DNA from: Misgurnus anguillicaudatus
Lineage: Eukaryota; Chordata; Actinopteri; Cypriniformes; Cobitidae
DNA: 64,000 nt
Assembly: GCF_027580225.2 (NCBI RefSeq)
Contig: NC_073352.2
Span: forward strand, 28,514,001 to 28,578,000
Direction of reading: 5' to 3'
Shown: positions 33,000 through 45,255 of the stretch, piece by piece
Layout of the letters: every line of letters begins with the position of its first letter
Position numbering within the stretch: position 1 is the first letter of the stretch
Notes under the pieces: model-generated
Told to the model about the DNA's origin: nothing
The model's database searches: none
What the model saw: only the letters and a program-made list of their open reading frames with translations
Program-made: the position numbers and the translations under genes

Positions 33000-33960
33000 A
33001 CTACATTCACACAATGGTACACTATTGTTATTACATTTAATCTGTCACTCGGTGGAGTCAATGACATGTATTTGAAACAGGGACACACACGTGTCATACT
33101 GTGTATCCATATAAGATTCCCTGGCATTGTGCACACAGGTGGGTGTTTAGAGGAGAGCTCATGACCTGGCTGGGACGATCAAATAAAACTGCATTGATTG
33201 AGTCAGAACCGGGGTTGTGAAGAGATGGCCACCGGGATCTTTTCTTTTTCTGTTTTACGACACATCTAAGCACCCAATGCTTGTTAATTACACACATCAC
33301 TAACCAACAGTGATTCATTCTGCAGTCAGTGCTCCTTCAATCTCACATTAAAGTTAATGAAACTAGAAAGTGAGCAGAGAAACGACACTTAATGTGTCAC
33401 AATCAGGATCCATGCTGCTTGTCTTTACCTGTTAAAAGAGCAACTCTGAAACAAACAGGTTTAACTTCAACATCTCTTTAATTCTCACGTAGATGATCAT
33501 GTGATAGTGTGGATTTTACAGTAGATATTCTCTCCTTTGCACAGTGATGCTGTTCATCTGTTCGTCTATAGGTGGCGCACTTGGCTTAAAAATAAAAGCC
33601 TGCGCAACCCTTTGGTTAAAAAAACACGTGCAGACTGACGAAATGCTGAACTATATACCAAAGCTAATAGAGCCAAACTTAAACTACTTAAAGATTTTAT
33701 AGTTTTTGTACTGCCATATAAATTCAATTGTATTTTAATGTTAACATCTAAAGATTGAAGTAGCCTCGCACTTACTGATTGATCACTGACATGAAGTAAC
33801 AACAATCAAAAAGTGTCGTATTATTTTATTTTATAATCTTTTAACTCAACAATCTTTAGATTGACCAGGAAACATAAAGACTTTCTTACAATATCATCTG
33901 AAATACGTTGTCAGTTTGGAAGACTGCAATTTTGTTTTTAAAATTACATCTATGCAAACG
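33000..33960. other. Intergenic, no gene recognised
   Basis: Open frames on the minus strand (33094-33318, 33566-33805) have no family match. No repeat termini identified. Confidence 0.45.
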
Positions 33961-33962
33961 TC

Positions 33963-33966
33963 AAAA

Positions 33967-34014
<48 letters not shown>
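33963..34014. repeat. Poly-A followed by (TA)n
   Basis: About 22 A residues, then about fifteen AT units. Confidence 0.95.
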
Positions 34015-34020
<6 letters not shown>

Positions 34021-34157
34021 CATAAGCTATATGTATTAAAATGATCTATACTATTGCGTAATTAAAGTTTAAAAATTAAAATGTTTCAGTCTATACCAGT
34101 ACTTGAAAATTACAAAAATACAAAATAAGAGCACAAACTAAACATTGAACTAATTAT

Positions 34158-34159
34158 AC

Positions 34160-34196
<37 letters not shown>
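34158..34196. repeat. (AAAT)n microsatellite
   Basis: Nine or so AAAT units. Confidence 0.9.
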
Positions 34197-34197
<1 letters not shown>

Positions 34198-34435
34198 AAC
34201 ATCACAAAACACCATAAATTATTCATCAAAAAGTAAAACCAATTGAAGGGGTTTCTTATTATTAACCAATTTTAAGGATTTGTATATAAATTTAACCTAA
34301 TTTAACCACTGATTAAAGTTAGGCTTTGACTTGTACCATCTGATCAAGAAATTGATAACCAACTATAAATCCTTGTTTTCCAAAAAGATACCAAATTTGA
34401 TTATCTGTATTGTGAGGGTGGGAGTATAATCCCTA

Positions 34436-34709
34436 CTGAAAAATCCAACTAAGACCAGGTAGCTGGTTTTAGCTGGTTTAAGGTGGCAGTAGCTGGTTTA
34501 AGTTGGGCAAGCATGTGGGTCAGCTGGTCTTCCAGCCTGACCAGCTAAGTCCAGCTAGACCAGCTTAAAAAGTGACCAAAATACAGCTTGACCAGCATAA
34601 AAATGGACCAAAACACAGCTAGACCAGCTTGCTACACCAGCAATACCAGCTAAAACCAAGCTGGGAGACCAGCTCACCAGCTTATGCTGGTTTTAGCTGG
34701 ATTTTTCAG
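34436..34709. mobile_element. TA-flanked CTGGTTTTAGCTGG element, 274 bp
   Basis: Ends CTGAAAAATCCAACTAAGACC and GCTGGATTTTTCAG are inverted, with TA at 34434-34435 and 34710-34711. The body consists almost entirely of CCAGCT/AGCTGG strings in both orientations. TA borders fit Tc1/mariner-type mobilisation (inference). Confidence 0.8.
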
Positions 34710-34711
34710 TA

Positions 34712-35399
34712 TTGGTTTAACCTGTAACCAACTCTGAACATCTCTCCAAATCATTTCACAAAGAACAAAAAAAAGTGATCTTAATTTTCTATTATCTCAC
34801 AAAAAAGACACAAGTTATTCACATCAAAATTAAATCTTAATCTTTGTTTGTTGGATAAATTTCATTTAAAATTTTTATGTTGACCTTTTAGCATTTGGAA
34901 GAAGAGGTAAAAACAAATACATTTTTCTAATATTTTTATGTTCTAATGTATCAAAATCTTTTAAAACATATTCTCTTTTATTAAGGTTTGGGTAACATGC
35001 CTGTAAAAGGACATTTCTCTCTATTTGTAAAAAAATCACAAGAAGTAAAATCTATTAAAATCTCTCTATGAAATACCCTAACTTTCAGTGTACTGTAGGT
35101 GAATTGTCAGTAGAAGTCAGTGTTGTACCTGTGTATTATGTGACTCAGGTGTATGTGTGTCGTGCGCATGATGGTTCCTCCCATTTGACCTACCCAACGC
35201 TACACAACACACACGCACGCACACAGAAACAGGAAGAGCGAGAGAAAGAAAGCGGAAAACTTCATCTGATCACTAAATATTGGGTGTAATTTTAAATCTC
35301 ATCATGATATGAACCACAGTTCTTAAATGTCAATCGAATGTATTAATGACACTCGTGTAGGGTGATAGATCAGACAGACAGCTTAAGAGATATAAAGCG
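34712..35399. other. Intergenic, upstream of the formin promoter
   Basis: AT-rich to about 35090, then mixed sequence with a short CA-rich tract (35200-35225). No exon recognised. Confidence 0.45.
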
Positions 35400-35710
35400 C
35401 AGTTTGTTTGTTGCTTCAGAGGTCGAGGCAAACTTAAACGACTAAATTCACGCGCGCGTGGCTTCGTGGAGATTTATGGATTATGACCTGCTGTTTCACG
35501 CTCCAGAGCTGAATATTGAATCGTGAGAGGAATCGGGGTTCAAATTTCCCTCCCTTTCCTTTGTGCCGGGGGAAGAGCTGAGGTCGGCGGCGCGCAGCAG
35601 CAGCAGGCCGCGGGATCAGAAGCTCTGAGCGGGGACAGCGCGAGTGAGTGCGGGGATCCGAGCCCGCGCATTTTGGGGAAAAATACGTGATTTTAACTCC
35701 AGCTGTAACT
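35400..35710 (+). promoter_or_regulatory. diaph1: CpG-rich promoter and 5' UTR region of the formin gene
   Basis: GC and CpG content rises sharply against the AT-rich background: ACGCGCGCGTGGCTTCG near 35451, and GGTCGGCGGCGCGCAGC with CAGCAGCAGGCCGCGGG at 35584-35615. No TATA box stands out, which is usual for broadly expressed genes with CpG promoters. The start codon lies at the 3' end of this block. Exact start site unknown. Confidence 0.55.
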
Positions 35711-35818
35711 ATGGATCAATACTCGGCTTCTGCTGGCCCTACCAAAAGTGGCAAAGATAAAGAGAAAGAAAAGAAAAGCAAGAAGAACTACGAAGATGGA
35801 GAAAGCAAGAAGAAGTTT
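35711..35818 (+). CDS. diaph1: Diaphanous-related formin, coding exon 1 (DIAPH1-like)
   Basis: Thirty-six codons from an ATG in good context (AACTATGG). The exon ends in KKKF just before a consensus donor, GTAAGT at 35819, in phase 0. Residues 13-35 are strongly charged, with many K and E (KDKEKEKKSKK, ESKKKF). Human DIAPH1 has a short charged N-terminus that ends SKKF and continues into TLKRLMADE, encoded by a separate small exon. Joining this exon to 62626-62652 gives KKKF-TLKRLIPDE, a close match. DIAPH1 nucleates and elongates unbranched actin filaments under Rho control; this exon lies upstream of the GTPase-binding, inhibitory and FH1/FH2 regions, all beyond the window. DIAPH1 is preferred over DIAPH2/3 because of the TLKRL motif. 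Reading frame secure; paralogue assignment likely. Confidence 0.75.
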
Positions 35819-36900
35819 GTAAGTGCTGTCTGTTTGTTTGTGTATTCCGCTGCTGTTGTTCTCATTTACTAAAGTAAAGTGTCAGGTAGGCAACAGATTG
35901 CGCTAACTGTCCCACGCGCGGGTTCGGTTCTTGGTTATTTTAATGCAAACCTTATGATGTTTCTACTCTACGTGTTGCAACCTTCATTTCCTGGATATGT
36001 TACTGGTTGCAGAGTCGAATCGCAGTTGGGGAGAAGTTTGTGTTGAGTGTTCCGACATCTCTATTGAGAAAGTGTGTGTATGTTAAGGTTGTTTTGAAGG
36101 ATCACAGTATTCCCTCGCAAAGCTTCAGCAAGCAATCTATAGACACCCAGCATCTTTGATGAAACGATCTGGAGTGAGAACCGTCAGAAAATATGAACAT
36201 ATTGTAAACTTACAATGCTATTTTTGTGGTTTTTAAGAAGTATTACGCGTTGAATAACTTACAAGAACCTTGAGGTAACGTGAATAAATTTAGTACATGG
36301 TCTGTAAGTTTCCAAATTCCCATGGTGGTACCCCTGTAACGTTAGTAAGGGAGATGCTGAATCATATCACTGTGTAGTGTATCATGTTTTATGAGTGAGG
36401 CGTTGTTTCATTCTCAGTCATGTTAAAAACATTTTTAAGTGTTGCATCGTCGTGAAACTTGTCGCTGGCGCAACTTAATGATGTCAGTCACCTTTTTGCT
36501 GGGAACATAAACAGGCCTTTATATTGGCAGGAATGTTATTGCCTTGGGTACATAACACGGCGACACCATAAAACTGCAGTGCAAGTCGGAAAACTGGATC
36601 ACTGGAATGAAAGGGAATTCTGTGACGTCATTAAGCAGTCTGCACACGCGCAAACCACACCCACGTGTGTCTGCTCACTGTCTACTACGCGGTAGTACAG
36701 AGAAATCTGTCTGCGTCCAAATATCCACACCGTATTTCCTGTATTTTAGGAAAGTATTCTAGTGGGCGTGAAGATCCCAAGCGTGCACGGGACTCTTAGC
36801 AAGTGTAAAAATGTCAATCCAGGTAGTGGCAGCAATTTGCACCAAAACGTATTCGTTTTTTATTTAGGCTAATAAAATATATATATTTAAGTTTTTCTTG

Positions 36901-36905
<5 letters not shown>

Positions 36906-36958
<53 letters not shown>
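36906..36958. repeat. (CA)n microsatellite
   Basis: About 26 uninterrupted CA units. Confidence 0.97.
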
Positions 36959-36959
<1 letters not shown>

Positions 36960-36965
<6 letters not shown>

Positions 36966-37937
36966 AGATTAGCTAAACATTATTGTTTTTATTATTATTA
37001 ATATGATTATTATTATTATCTACAATTTTTTGCACAAAACAAAATGCATGTTTGCACCAATGAAATGTGCAACACTTTCTGTTTTACTACCAAAATATGT
37101 ATCCATTTCTTAACTTACAATTAAAAGTTTCTGGGACATCTTGCGAGGATTGGGCAAAAGTCTCACGATTTACATCCAGAACATGATGCATAATTGAATA
37201 AACTTAGCCTTGCTAACTGCTCAGAAGAGGTATTTGAGATCGTGTGGGTTTAGTGTGGGTTAAGTGCACCGCACTTTCGCAGTTTTAAGACGTGGGGCAG
37301 TCTTGCGCACTTACTTCCTGTCGCGTGCAAGTGCTTTCGAGTGGCAAGTGTGAGTAATTAGACGCAGCCCTTAAGTGAGGATTCATCTCGAAATCATATC
37401 TGTCATTATTAACTAATTTTTTGACTTCTTTCTGATCAAATAATGAGCCAGAAAGGTAGGATTTAGCTGCATTGAATTGTGGGTAGAATTCCCAGAAGGG
37501 TGTGCTCTGGTTATATTGCACATTTTGACAATAGGTAGCGAGTCATTCAGGTTTTCTGTCAACTCAGAGAAGTTGTATTCTGTGATCGGTACTCTGTGCA
37601 AAGTAGTAAGATGGGACAAGCCCTCTTTCAGATGCTCACCTTTCAGAAAGGGTTTCCATAGAGCATCAAACACACCTGGTGCCTTATGGTGAAACTTTAG
37701 ATGATGTAGTGATGAGAAGAAACTGTAAACCATCATTCAGCCTTTGAACAGGTGTGGGGTTTCTATCTGCTTGAGAAGGGATCACTTACAAAAATTACTA
37801 TGGTGGACATGCCAGAGTACCACAGTTACTATAGTTATTCATAATTCAAAACCATTACACAATACCATGGGATTTCCTTAAACCAGTTTAAAAGTTTTTC
37901 TGAATATTACCATTAGTTTAATATATTTTTGATGACA
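36960..37937. other. Formin intron sequence, no element recognised
   Basis: The overlapping open frames on the minus strand (37285-37736) carry no known domain. No inverted ends were found. Confidence 0.4.
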
Positions 37938-37945
37938 GTGTGAAT

Positions 37946-38521
37946 TAGTGATAGGCCGGTATATCGGCCGGTCAATATACCGGGCCGAATTTTTTTAGTT
38001 TTATGTGTATCGTCATCGTCCGATACGTGGCTGCTGTGTTCGCCGTTTTTTCCGACATTATGTACAGACCGAGTGCTGGAAGCCGAAAGCGTTTGCAGGT
38101 CATGTGACTAAAAACAACCAACTTTTCCATGACAACAAAAAAAGCTCGGCTGATCATAGCTGGACAAAGCGGGTTTTTATTTCTCATCTATATATATATA
38201 TTTGTAATAGTAAAGTGCTAGAAATCAATATCCTTTGCTGATAGTTCCTCATCATTGTGGAGAGAGCAGTCCATGGTTCCATAGCACCCTCACCTGTTTT
38301 TACTTCTTGTTAAATATAGTTTTTTTTTAAGTTCAATAAATGTTTAAATTGAGACTTGTAACATTTGGCATCATCATGTTATTTTTATGATGTAAATTGA
38401 GTGAGCAAAAGCAGTATCGGCTCAAGAAAATCGGCAGCCTGTACGGTCATCGGCTAAGGCTGATGAAACAAAAATCGGTATCGGCATCAGCACAAAAAAA
38501 ATCCATATCGGTCGATCCCTA
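37946..38521. mobile_element. hAT-like element, 8-bp duplication GTGTGAAT
   Basis: Exact GTGTGAAT at 37938-37945 and 38522-38529. The left end TAGTGATAGGCCGGTATATC and right end ATATCGGTCGATCCCTA belong to the TAGGGATGCACCGAT group. 576 bp, non-coding; the interior is unrelated to the other copies. Confidence 0.85.
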
Positions 38522-38828
38522 GTGTGAATAATACCAAGATTTCTGTTTTATTGTAATGTTAACTGTTGCAGGGTGGTATGGTTGCAGAAACTGTTGTATC
38601 TGTAAAAAACATTTGCATATAAAAACCTTTGGTAAATGTCTCCGATCCCAAGAGAGGTAATTTTGTTAAACTCTTGTCATTCAACAGATTTTGCTCAAAT
38701 TGCGTTAGGGAACTACTCTGTCATAGTGTGTCTGAGGTGGTCTAGTCTTTTAAATACAGAAAGTGTCTGTTTTTTATACAGACTAATAAAGTGAAAGATC
38801 TTGTTTAACTAGTTGAGAATAGGCATGG

Positions 38829-39211
38829 GCCGGAATGAGATTTTGGCGATATGATAACCTTAAGTGGTTTCACTGTGTTGTGGCATTGCCATGCAACACT
38901 AAAATGTGTTATTTTTAAATGTCTGCGTATACAATCAGCAACATTTTATGGACAACATACAGCAACATACAACATCTTGTATGCCAGGTAAAATAAAGCC
39001 ATTAAATAGTAATATTCTTTCAAATATTTTTATTTTTGTAATAAATATTAAATGTAAACATCAAATCAATTACAAGACTTAATGATTTAATGAAGTTTGT
39101 GTAAACACAGCTCATATCTTGGAAATGGTGTCACAGAAAATTGTAGTGGTTTTGAAACCTTGACTCTTTAAAACCTCAATATACCTTAAAACCGTAACCA
39201 GCCCATAGTGA
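38829..39211. mobile_element. hAT-like element with GGCATGGGCCGG end
   Basis: AGGCATGGGCCGGAATGAGA with GCGATATGATAACC at the left; TTAAAACCGTAACCAGCCCAT at the right is a decayed inverse. Target duplication not clear. Confidence 0.5.
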
Positions 39212-39255
39212 CAATACAAAAAAGTTTATAGATCATCTCTATTCTATATTATAAC

Positions 39256-39714
39256 TAGTGATGCACCGATGTATCGGCCACCGATATTTATCGGCCGATT
39301 TTTGATTAATTTGAAACCATCGGCATATCGGCAATAGCACGAGAAAGGCCGATACCGATTGTTTATTAATTAACTGCATAAAGAAATCCATTATATGTAA
39401 AAAATGAGTTAATGTTGTTAATAAAATAAATGCTGAATAGCAAAAACCACCTTTGAAGGTTGTCATGCTGTCTTACTATATTTGTTTTAGCTTAATTTGT
39501 GCCTCACTTATTATGTTGGTCAGTTGATTGTTAATTAGATCCAATCCATGTTCAGTAAAAATTATTTAATGCAGAAATAAACTAGCTAATAGACCAACTG
39601 TATAGTATTGTATACAAGTGTTTAATATCGGTATCGGCATCGGTATCGGCCAGAAGTTGTCTGTTTAAATCGGAATCGGTATCGGACCAAAAAAATCCTA
39701 TCGGTGCATCCCTA
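39256..39714. mobile_element. hAT-like element, 8-bp duplication ATTATAAC
   Basis: Exact ATTATAAC at 39248-39255 and 39715-39722. Ends TAGTGATGCACCGATGTATC and CCTATCGGTGCATCCCTA. Both arms are rich in ATCGG strings. 459 bp, no coding sequence. Confidence 0.88.
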
Positions 39715-39722
39715 ATTATAAC

Positions 39723-40689
39723 ATTCTTGATCTGCTCTCATCCTCTTAGTTACAGAGGCTTTTCTAATTTATATCACATGTATTTTTGGTTTCCATAAAA
39801 CTTAGATGAATGATTCAAATTCATAAAGGTGTAACAATTCCTGAATGTGCGCTCTGTCACATCACAGATGTTATGGATAAGCGCAGTGTGGCCTTCAGAT
39901 GTTGGTATAGGGACAGTACTTCTGAAAGTGTCCTCAGTAGTGGACTGTCCTTGTCTCATTTCTGCCAATTGAAGTTCTATACAACCCCTGGCATGGAGCA
40001 AGAATACTAAACACTTGTGTTTTTGTATGTGAAAGATCATGTTTTAGTTGTTAGGTGTTCTGTCTGCTGTGTCTGATCAGGAGATTAAATCAACAAAAAA
40101 TAAAGTTGAACGCAGCTAAATGTCCACACAGGTCATCATCACACCTGCACCAGATGTCCCTGTTTGATGATGTCATATCCTCTCCTTATTTTAACCTTGT
40201 TGTTATAGTTGGGATCATATTTGTATATTATGATTCCAATTTCATTTTGCTTTACAAATTATTTACAATATGGCTGCGTGATTAATCAAAAAAAAAAAAA
40301 AACAGATCTCAATTCAAACACACACAGCCATGAGCTCATCCCTAAATTATAACAATTCGGATGTCTATTAAACCTTTGACAGAAATCATACGAGAATTTG
40401 CACTGTCACAGAGTTAGGGAGAGCCATCTTCATGTCAAGGGGGATTGGTTCACACTCGTTTTAATTTTGTGTTTAAAGCGCGGATGAAGCTCACGTTCGT
40501 TGTGCTTTGTTTTCATGGATGCGAAAAAATACTGTTCTTGCTGCGTGTCGTGTCTGTCTGTATACTGCACATACAAGTAGTTCACTTTACTTTATTTGCA
40601 AACTGTGTTAAAACTATCATTATTATTTCTTTCTGCAGTTTATATTCAAATGATCACAGAAGTTCTGGGAACATAGTTTACATATAAAC
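39723..40689. other. Formin intron sequence, no element recognised
   Basis: No exon or terminal repeat. A run of about fifteen A residues lies at 40289-40303. Short open frames have no family match. Confidence 0.4.
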
Positions 40690-40714
40690 TAGGGCTGTCA
40701 ATAGATTAAAAAAT

Positions 40715-41109
40715 TAGGGATGCACCAATATGGAAATGTTGGCCGATACCGATAACTCTTTATATTTGGGGGCGATAACCGATATATATATATAGGCCGA
40801 TAAATATTCATATTCATTTCACAATGAAAAACTCCCAGACCGCGGAAATCTTGTCTTTGCGCTAGACTAGCATACTCTTCTTAAGCCCGCAACACGTGTC
40901 ATCTTCGTGCTATGTCACAGAAAGCACCAATCAAAACTCCACATGGCCAGCAATGAGCAAGTGAAGTGGTTCAACAAACCAAAATAATCCATCATTTATC
41001 GGATTTCATTTATCGGCCTAATTTTGCTATCAGACCGATAACCGATAATATTAAAAATAAACAGTTATCGGCCGATAACGATACGCGGCCGATATATCGT
41101 GCATCCCTA
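40715..41109. mobile_element. Internally deleted hAT-like element of the ZBED-transposase family
   Basis: Ends TAGGGATGCACCAATATGG and GATATATCGTGCATCCCTA. The interior (about 40820-40990) is the reverse complement of 48541-48710 in the larger copy, including the start of its BED-finger frame (reverse strand reads VWEFFIVK, with the ATG changed). It is therefore a deletion derivative lying in the opposite orientation. Confidence 0.75.
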
Positions 41110-41110
41110 T

Positions 41111-42324
41111 CAGGGCTCGAAATTGCGACCATTTTGGTCGCATATGCGACCGAAATTTACTCTGTGCGACCTTAAAATATATTTGGGAGCATTTGTGCGA
41201 CTGCCCATTTTGTTGTGAGGCGAGTTGATTGTGATCCTGCGTGCTGGCGCTGTCCCAGGTTCAGTGTTCTCTCCAACGATACATAACCAATCAAATTTCA
41301 CCATTAAGTTCTTGCGTTTAATGAAGACCGCAGATTGGCTAATATTTGAGCGTCAGTCATTCCTTGTTGCCGTGAAGCGCGCAAATGTGAAAAGACGAAC
41401 GCGTCGCGAGCATGACGAGAGCGAGCCGATTACAGCCAAGGTTGTTACTGTATTTTTTGACGACGATCCGGATTCAAATGTAACTCCACCACCGGAAAAT
41501 ACGAGTTGACGTTAAACCTTTCAGAGAGAGTGGCTTAAATATTTCGAGTGTCTCCGCTATGAAAATGTAACTTACTGTGTTTACTGTAAATTCTGTAAAA
41601 TTGTGTTGGTGGCGGAATCAAAACCTTTTAAGCGCCAGACCTTGCTTAAACATGGCGAAAGTGCCAAAAACACAAGACGTGTCATGACAAATGTGTTGTT
41701 TATTGATGGAGACACCGACCTGTCTGTCAAAGTGTGTTTGATGGTGTATTTGCGGCTGTGGGCATGCGCTGGTGAATGGACATTCGACAAACATCCTTGT
41801 GGTCCATGTTGCTGTGGAATACGACAATGCTGATGGTATGTTTTTGTTGTATTTTTTAAAACATTGCCTATTTAGTAGTAAAAGCATCCTGGTAATGCAG
41901 TTATCAATACCAATATATATATTAGCTTTCTATATTAGGGTCACTTTTGTAATGTCACAATTAATCAGTGTTTTACGTGTTTGCTAGATTTTCTATGGAA
42001 TCTTAATCATGTTACCTGTAATTGTTAAATTATTATTGCTGCTATACTATTTCAACAGCAGTTGGGTATTAATTTAGGAATTTATGCAGCAAAAAATAAA
42101 ATAAAATAAAATAGAAGACCAACTTTTAAATGCTGGCCATAGGATGTGTAAAGCCCGGTGGTGGTGTTTTATTTTTAATAAAATAAATCTATTAACATTT
42201 TACATTGTAGTTGTGGTGCTTTTTAATTTTTGGATGGATGCGCCTAAATTTTTGCTGGTGCTCCTAACTCTTTATAGTTGGGAGCACCAGTGCTACCAAA
42301 TAAAAAAGTGAATTTTGAGCCCTG
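41111..42324 (+). mobile_element. hAT-like transposon with CAGGGCTCGAAATT ends
   Basis: Ends CAGGGCTCGAAATTGCGACC and AATTTTGAGCCCTG are inverted at the tips. Subterminal TTGGTCGCATATGCGACC and GGGAGCACCAGTGCTACCAA are short palindromes. It contains a decayed transposase start (41225-41700). The related left end at 54460 shares CAGGGCTC and TTGGTCGCACATGCGACC. 1,214 bp; 8-bp duplication not clean. Confidence 0.7.
41225..41700 (+). pseudogene. hAT transposase N-terminal remnant with TTF-like zinc finger
   Basis: The plus frame first gives a basic/acidic N-terminus (VKRRTRREHDE, FDDDPDSN). After in-frame stops at 41507 and 41513 it continues REWLKYFECLRYENVTYC with VYCKFCK and then FKRQTLLKHGESAKN. 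The W-L, C-x2-C, F-x3-TL-x-KH-x-x-S order is that of the TTF-type zinc finger at the start of one group of hAT transposases (the group behind domesticated genes such as ZNF862). The catalytic core is absent, and the frame after about 41700 loses resemblance. Non-functional relic. Confidence 0.65.
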
Positions 42325-42420
42325 CCTATAATTTTTTTAAATCTAGATTAATCGCATGATTTCATGAGTTAACTCGCGATTAATCGCAAATTAATCGCAC
42401 ATTTTTATCTGTTCTAAATT

Positions 42421-43648
42421 TACCTAAATGTAACACTTTTCAAGTTTTTAATGCTCTAATCAGCATGGATTTGGTCAATATATATGCTATATGCAAATAT
42501 GTCTACAACAGCCTGTTTACATTTTAAAGCAATTGCTGTAATTTTTTGCCAGAACATCTAGTAAATTATGTTAGTAAACTAGTTATTTTGTTTAGTTGCC
42601 ATTCAGAATCTTGGGAGATTCGTGATTCCATTTTTCCCCCCAGAATCGTCCATCACTAGTTCACAATACTGTTTCGGTTGTAAACTTGTGCTGCGTGTGC
42701 CGTGTGAGGACAGTAATCTCAGTGTGTAAAGATGTTAAGTATGTTAAATATTTGAACAACGGCTGTTTTTACAACATAGCTCTCCTGGGTAGTGACACTT
42801 ATCAAATACTAAAAATAACTCGACAGATAATATGAACACTCATTCAGTAATAAAGCACTCCAAAATCAAATACAATTTTAAAGAATTTTTAAGCATAAAA
42901 GCGTAGTAGTTTTTAACGCAAATATAATTGACATTTTGATGTGTTTTAATGTCATACAAAATCTTGACCGGTTTTATGAGAATCCCTTTAAACGTAACAT
43001 CTCAAATTTCTTTGACAGATTTTTGGTATATAGATCTAAAATGTCTTTTTTGACAAATGTCACCTGACAGATCTAACAGTGCTGATATTTTTTGGATGTT
43101 TCATTGAGCAATATTGACTGACTCACTGAACATTAGGTTTTTGTGTGGTGTAAACATTTAACTAATGTGACATTACCTGCAGTACTGCATTCATCTCCGT
43201 TGTCTCTCGTGTTTAATCTTGGGCATGTAAAGCTGAGTTTGTCCCCTCAGGACAGATAAATGCTTATGTCATTCACTTCCCCAGCTAACAGAAATGCTAA
43301 CCATGACTTTTTAGTCATTGTGTACAGTTGATAAATCATGCAGAAAACCTTATGACCCATATGCACCAGTACACTTGTCAATCATAGCGCAACTAAAAAC
43401 TAAGCCCATGTGCCAACCTAGGCTAATGCTTTACCAGACAGAGTTTAAAATTCACATTTACCGTCATTCCATGAAACACCTGTTACGAATAAAGATTTAT
43501 TAACAGTTATAAGGTCATTTATCATTTATGTACACTCTATTTCCTTATAACTGATATTTAATGTACTCTTGAAAGGGCAGTTTTCACCTTCATTGGACAC
43601 TTGTTTTTTGGACCCTGCAGGGTTAAACTGCAGAGTATTTACTCCATA
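42421..43648. other. Formin intron sequence, no element recognised
   Basis: AT-rich. No exon, RNA gene or inverted ends found beyond the possible repeat end near 42660. Confidence 0.4.
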
Positions 43649-43854
43649 CACTCTCAGAAATAAAGGCACAAGAAGATACAAAAGTTTTCACTGGGGCGTT
43701 ACCTTTTTAAAAAGTACACTTTTGTACCTAAAAGGGGCGTATTGGTACCTCAAAGGTACACATTGGTTCCGAAAAGTTACATACCTCAGAAGTACATGTC
43801 TGTTTTTAAGAGGTACATCCCAGTGACAACATATGTAGCTTTATTCTGAGAGTG
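43649..43854. mobile_element. TA-flanked MITE (CACTCTCAGAAATAAAGG family), 206 bp
   Basis: Ends CACTCTCAGAAATAAAGG and CTTTATTCTGAGAGTG are inverted, with TA at 43647-43648 and 43855-43856. Internal AAAGGTACA and TGTACCT strings are typical of a family I know to be abundant in zebrafish. Confidence 0.85.
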
Positions 43855-43856
43855 TA

Positions 43857-44549
43857 CTTCAATGCTTACAGGTCAAGTTTACTGTACGTGTTCGTGTCTG
43901 TTAGGGTGAGGTCAGATGTTTTAAGCATGAGCACTTGTTTGGTTGTTTTTTTGTTCCACTGCTCAGTCCGTCTTGTACAGAAATGCACAGCCGTCCAGGA
44001 AAGCAATAGTGCTGATTCAGAGGTACCAGCTTTGTTTACCTCAGCATTTTACTTTTATTTTTACCCTGAATTTATGCCAACATTGTACATCCAGACAGTA
44101 GCACATAAACATCAGTTAATAAATACAGTTAGAAACCTTTTTACATTCAGTCACATGATGTCTCAGTGTGAAATATAAGGTCTGTCTAGGAAACTGCTTT
44201 GAGAAACTCCACATTTATGTTTATTAAGAGGGCCCTTATAAAAGTACAGTAATGGAGTTATAAAGAAATGTGGAGTTTAGGGGTCTCTTGTGTTCATTTT
44301 CTAAATGATGAAATGGAGCTGTAAACTCAATCAAATCAGGCTAAATTTGCAGGCTAACTCCAATTTTCAGGAATATTTCTTGGTTGGTTTTTAATGAACT
44401 GTATGTATTTGATTCCTCTCAAGCTCACATATACACTGAACTACTAAATGTTGAAGATTGCACGTTTTTATAAAGGCGCCTTGTAAACTATGTAAACGTG
44501 AACTGTGGTGATGTCATGTACATAATGTTAATTTAGTAAGTAACCTATA
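43857..44549. other. Formin intron sequence, no element recognised
   Basis: No supported exon or repeat. Confidence 0.4.
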
Positions 44550-45255
44550 ACAAAAACAACAATGCCGGCCTACAGGACTGCGTTAGTGCTGGTAAAGGTT
44601 TGCAAAATTTCAAAATCCCTGGTAGCCATTCAGGCAGGCACTCTTTAATTTTTGGTAGCCTGAAATAAATATAAGTAGCCCAAATAAAAAAGACATAGTT
44701 TAATGTAGAATATTGATAAATCCTGGATTTCCATGGAAGCCAACTGTTCCCGTCCATCCCCAGCTAACAATTTTTGTTTCCCCCAATGATTTAGAAAAGT
44801 TTTCTTGAAGAAAATATAATGTTATTTTTAGGTTAGTTTAAAGTCCCCCTAACGTTATTTTTAGGTTAGTTTAACATTCCCCTAACGTTAGAATAGTTCA
44901 GTTATTCTATTACTGAAATATTATATGAATGTTTTATAACACATGTTATTTTTTATAAAAATACCTCGACACATCACACATGGTATTTTATCAAATATAT
45001 AAATAACCAGTGACTTTAACACAATAACCTATACTAGAAGACTTAAAACAGATATTTACTGAAAAGGAACCTTTAGGTTAACAGATCTTACCACAGAAGT
45101 TTAGCCGCCTCTTCGTTATTAAAATGTACAACTAAAAATAACATCTCTTCATATAGACAGGAATTACTAAAATATATTTTAGTTCTCACATATTTAACGT
45201 TAAGTTACTAAATTAAGAAAGCAAAATAAAACTGCTAGATGTTATACTGAGGTTA

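Larger units (their letters stand above)
40690..42420. mobile_element. Older AGGGCTGTCAATAGATTAA element split by two younger hAT-like insertions
   Basis: CTAGGGCTGTCAATAGATTAA (40690) and AAATCTAGATTAATCGCATG with CGCGATTAATCGC (42340-42400) are parts of one terminus that I recognise from fish repeats. They are separated by the elements at 40715-41109 and 41111-42324. The far right end was not located with confidence (possibly near 42660, CGTCCATCACTAG). Confidence 0.5.
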
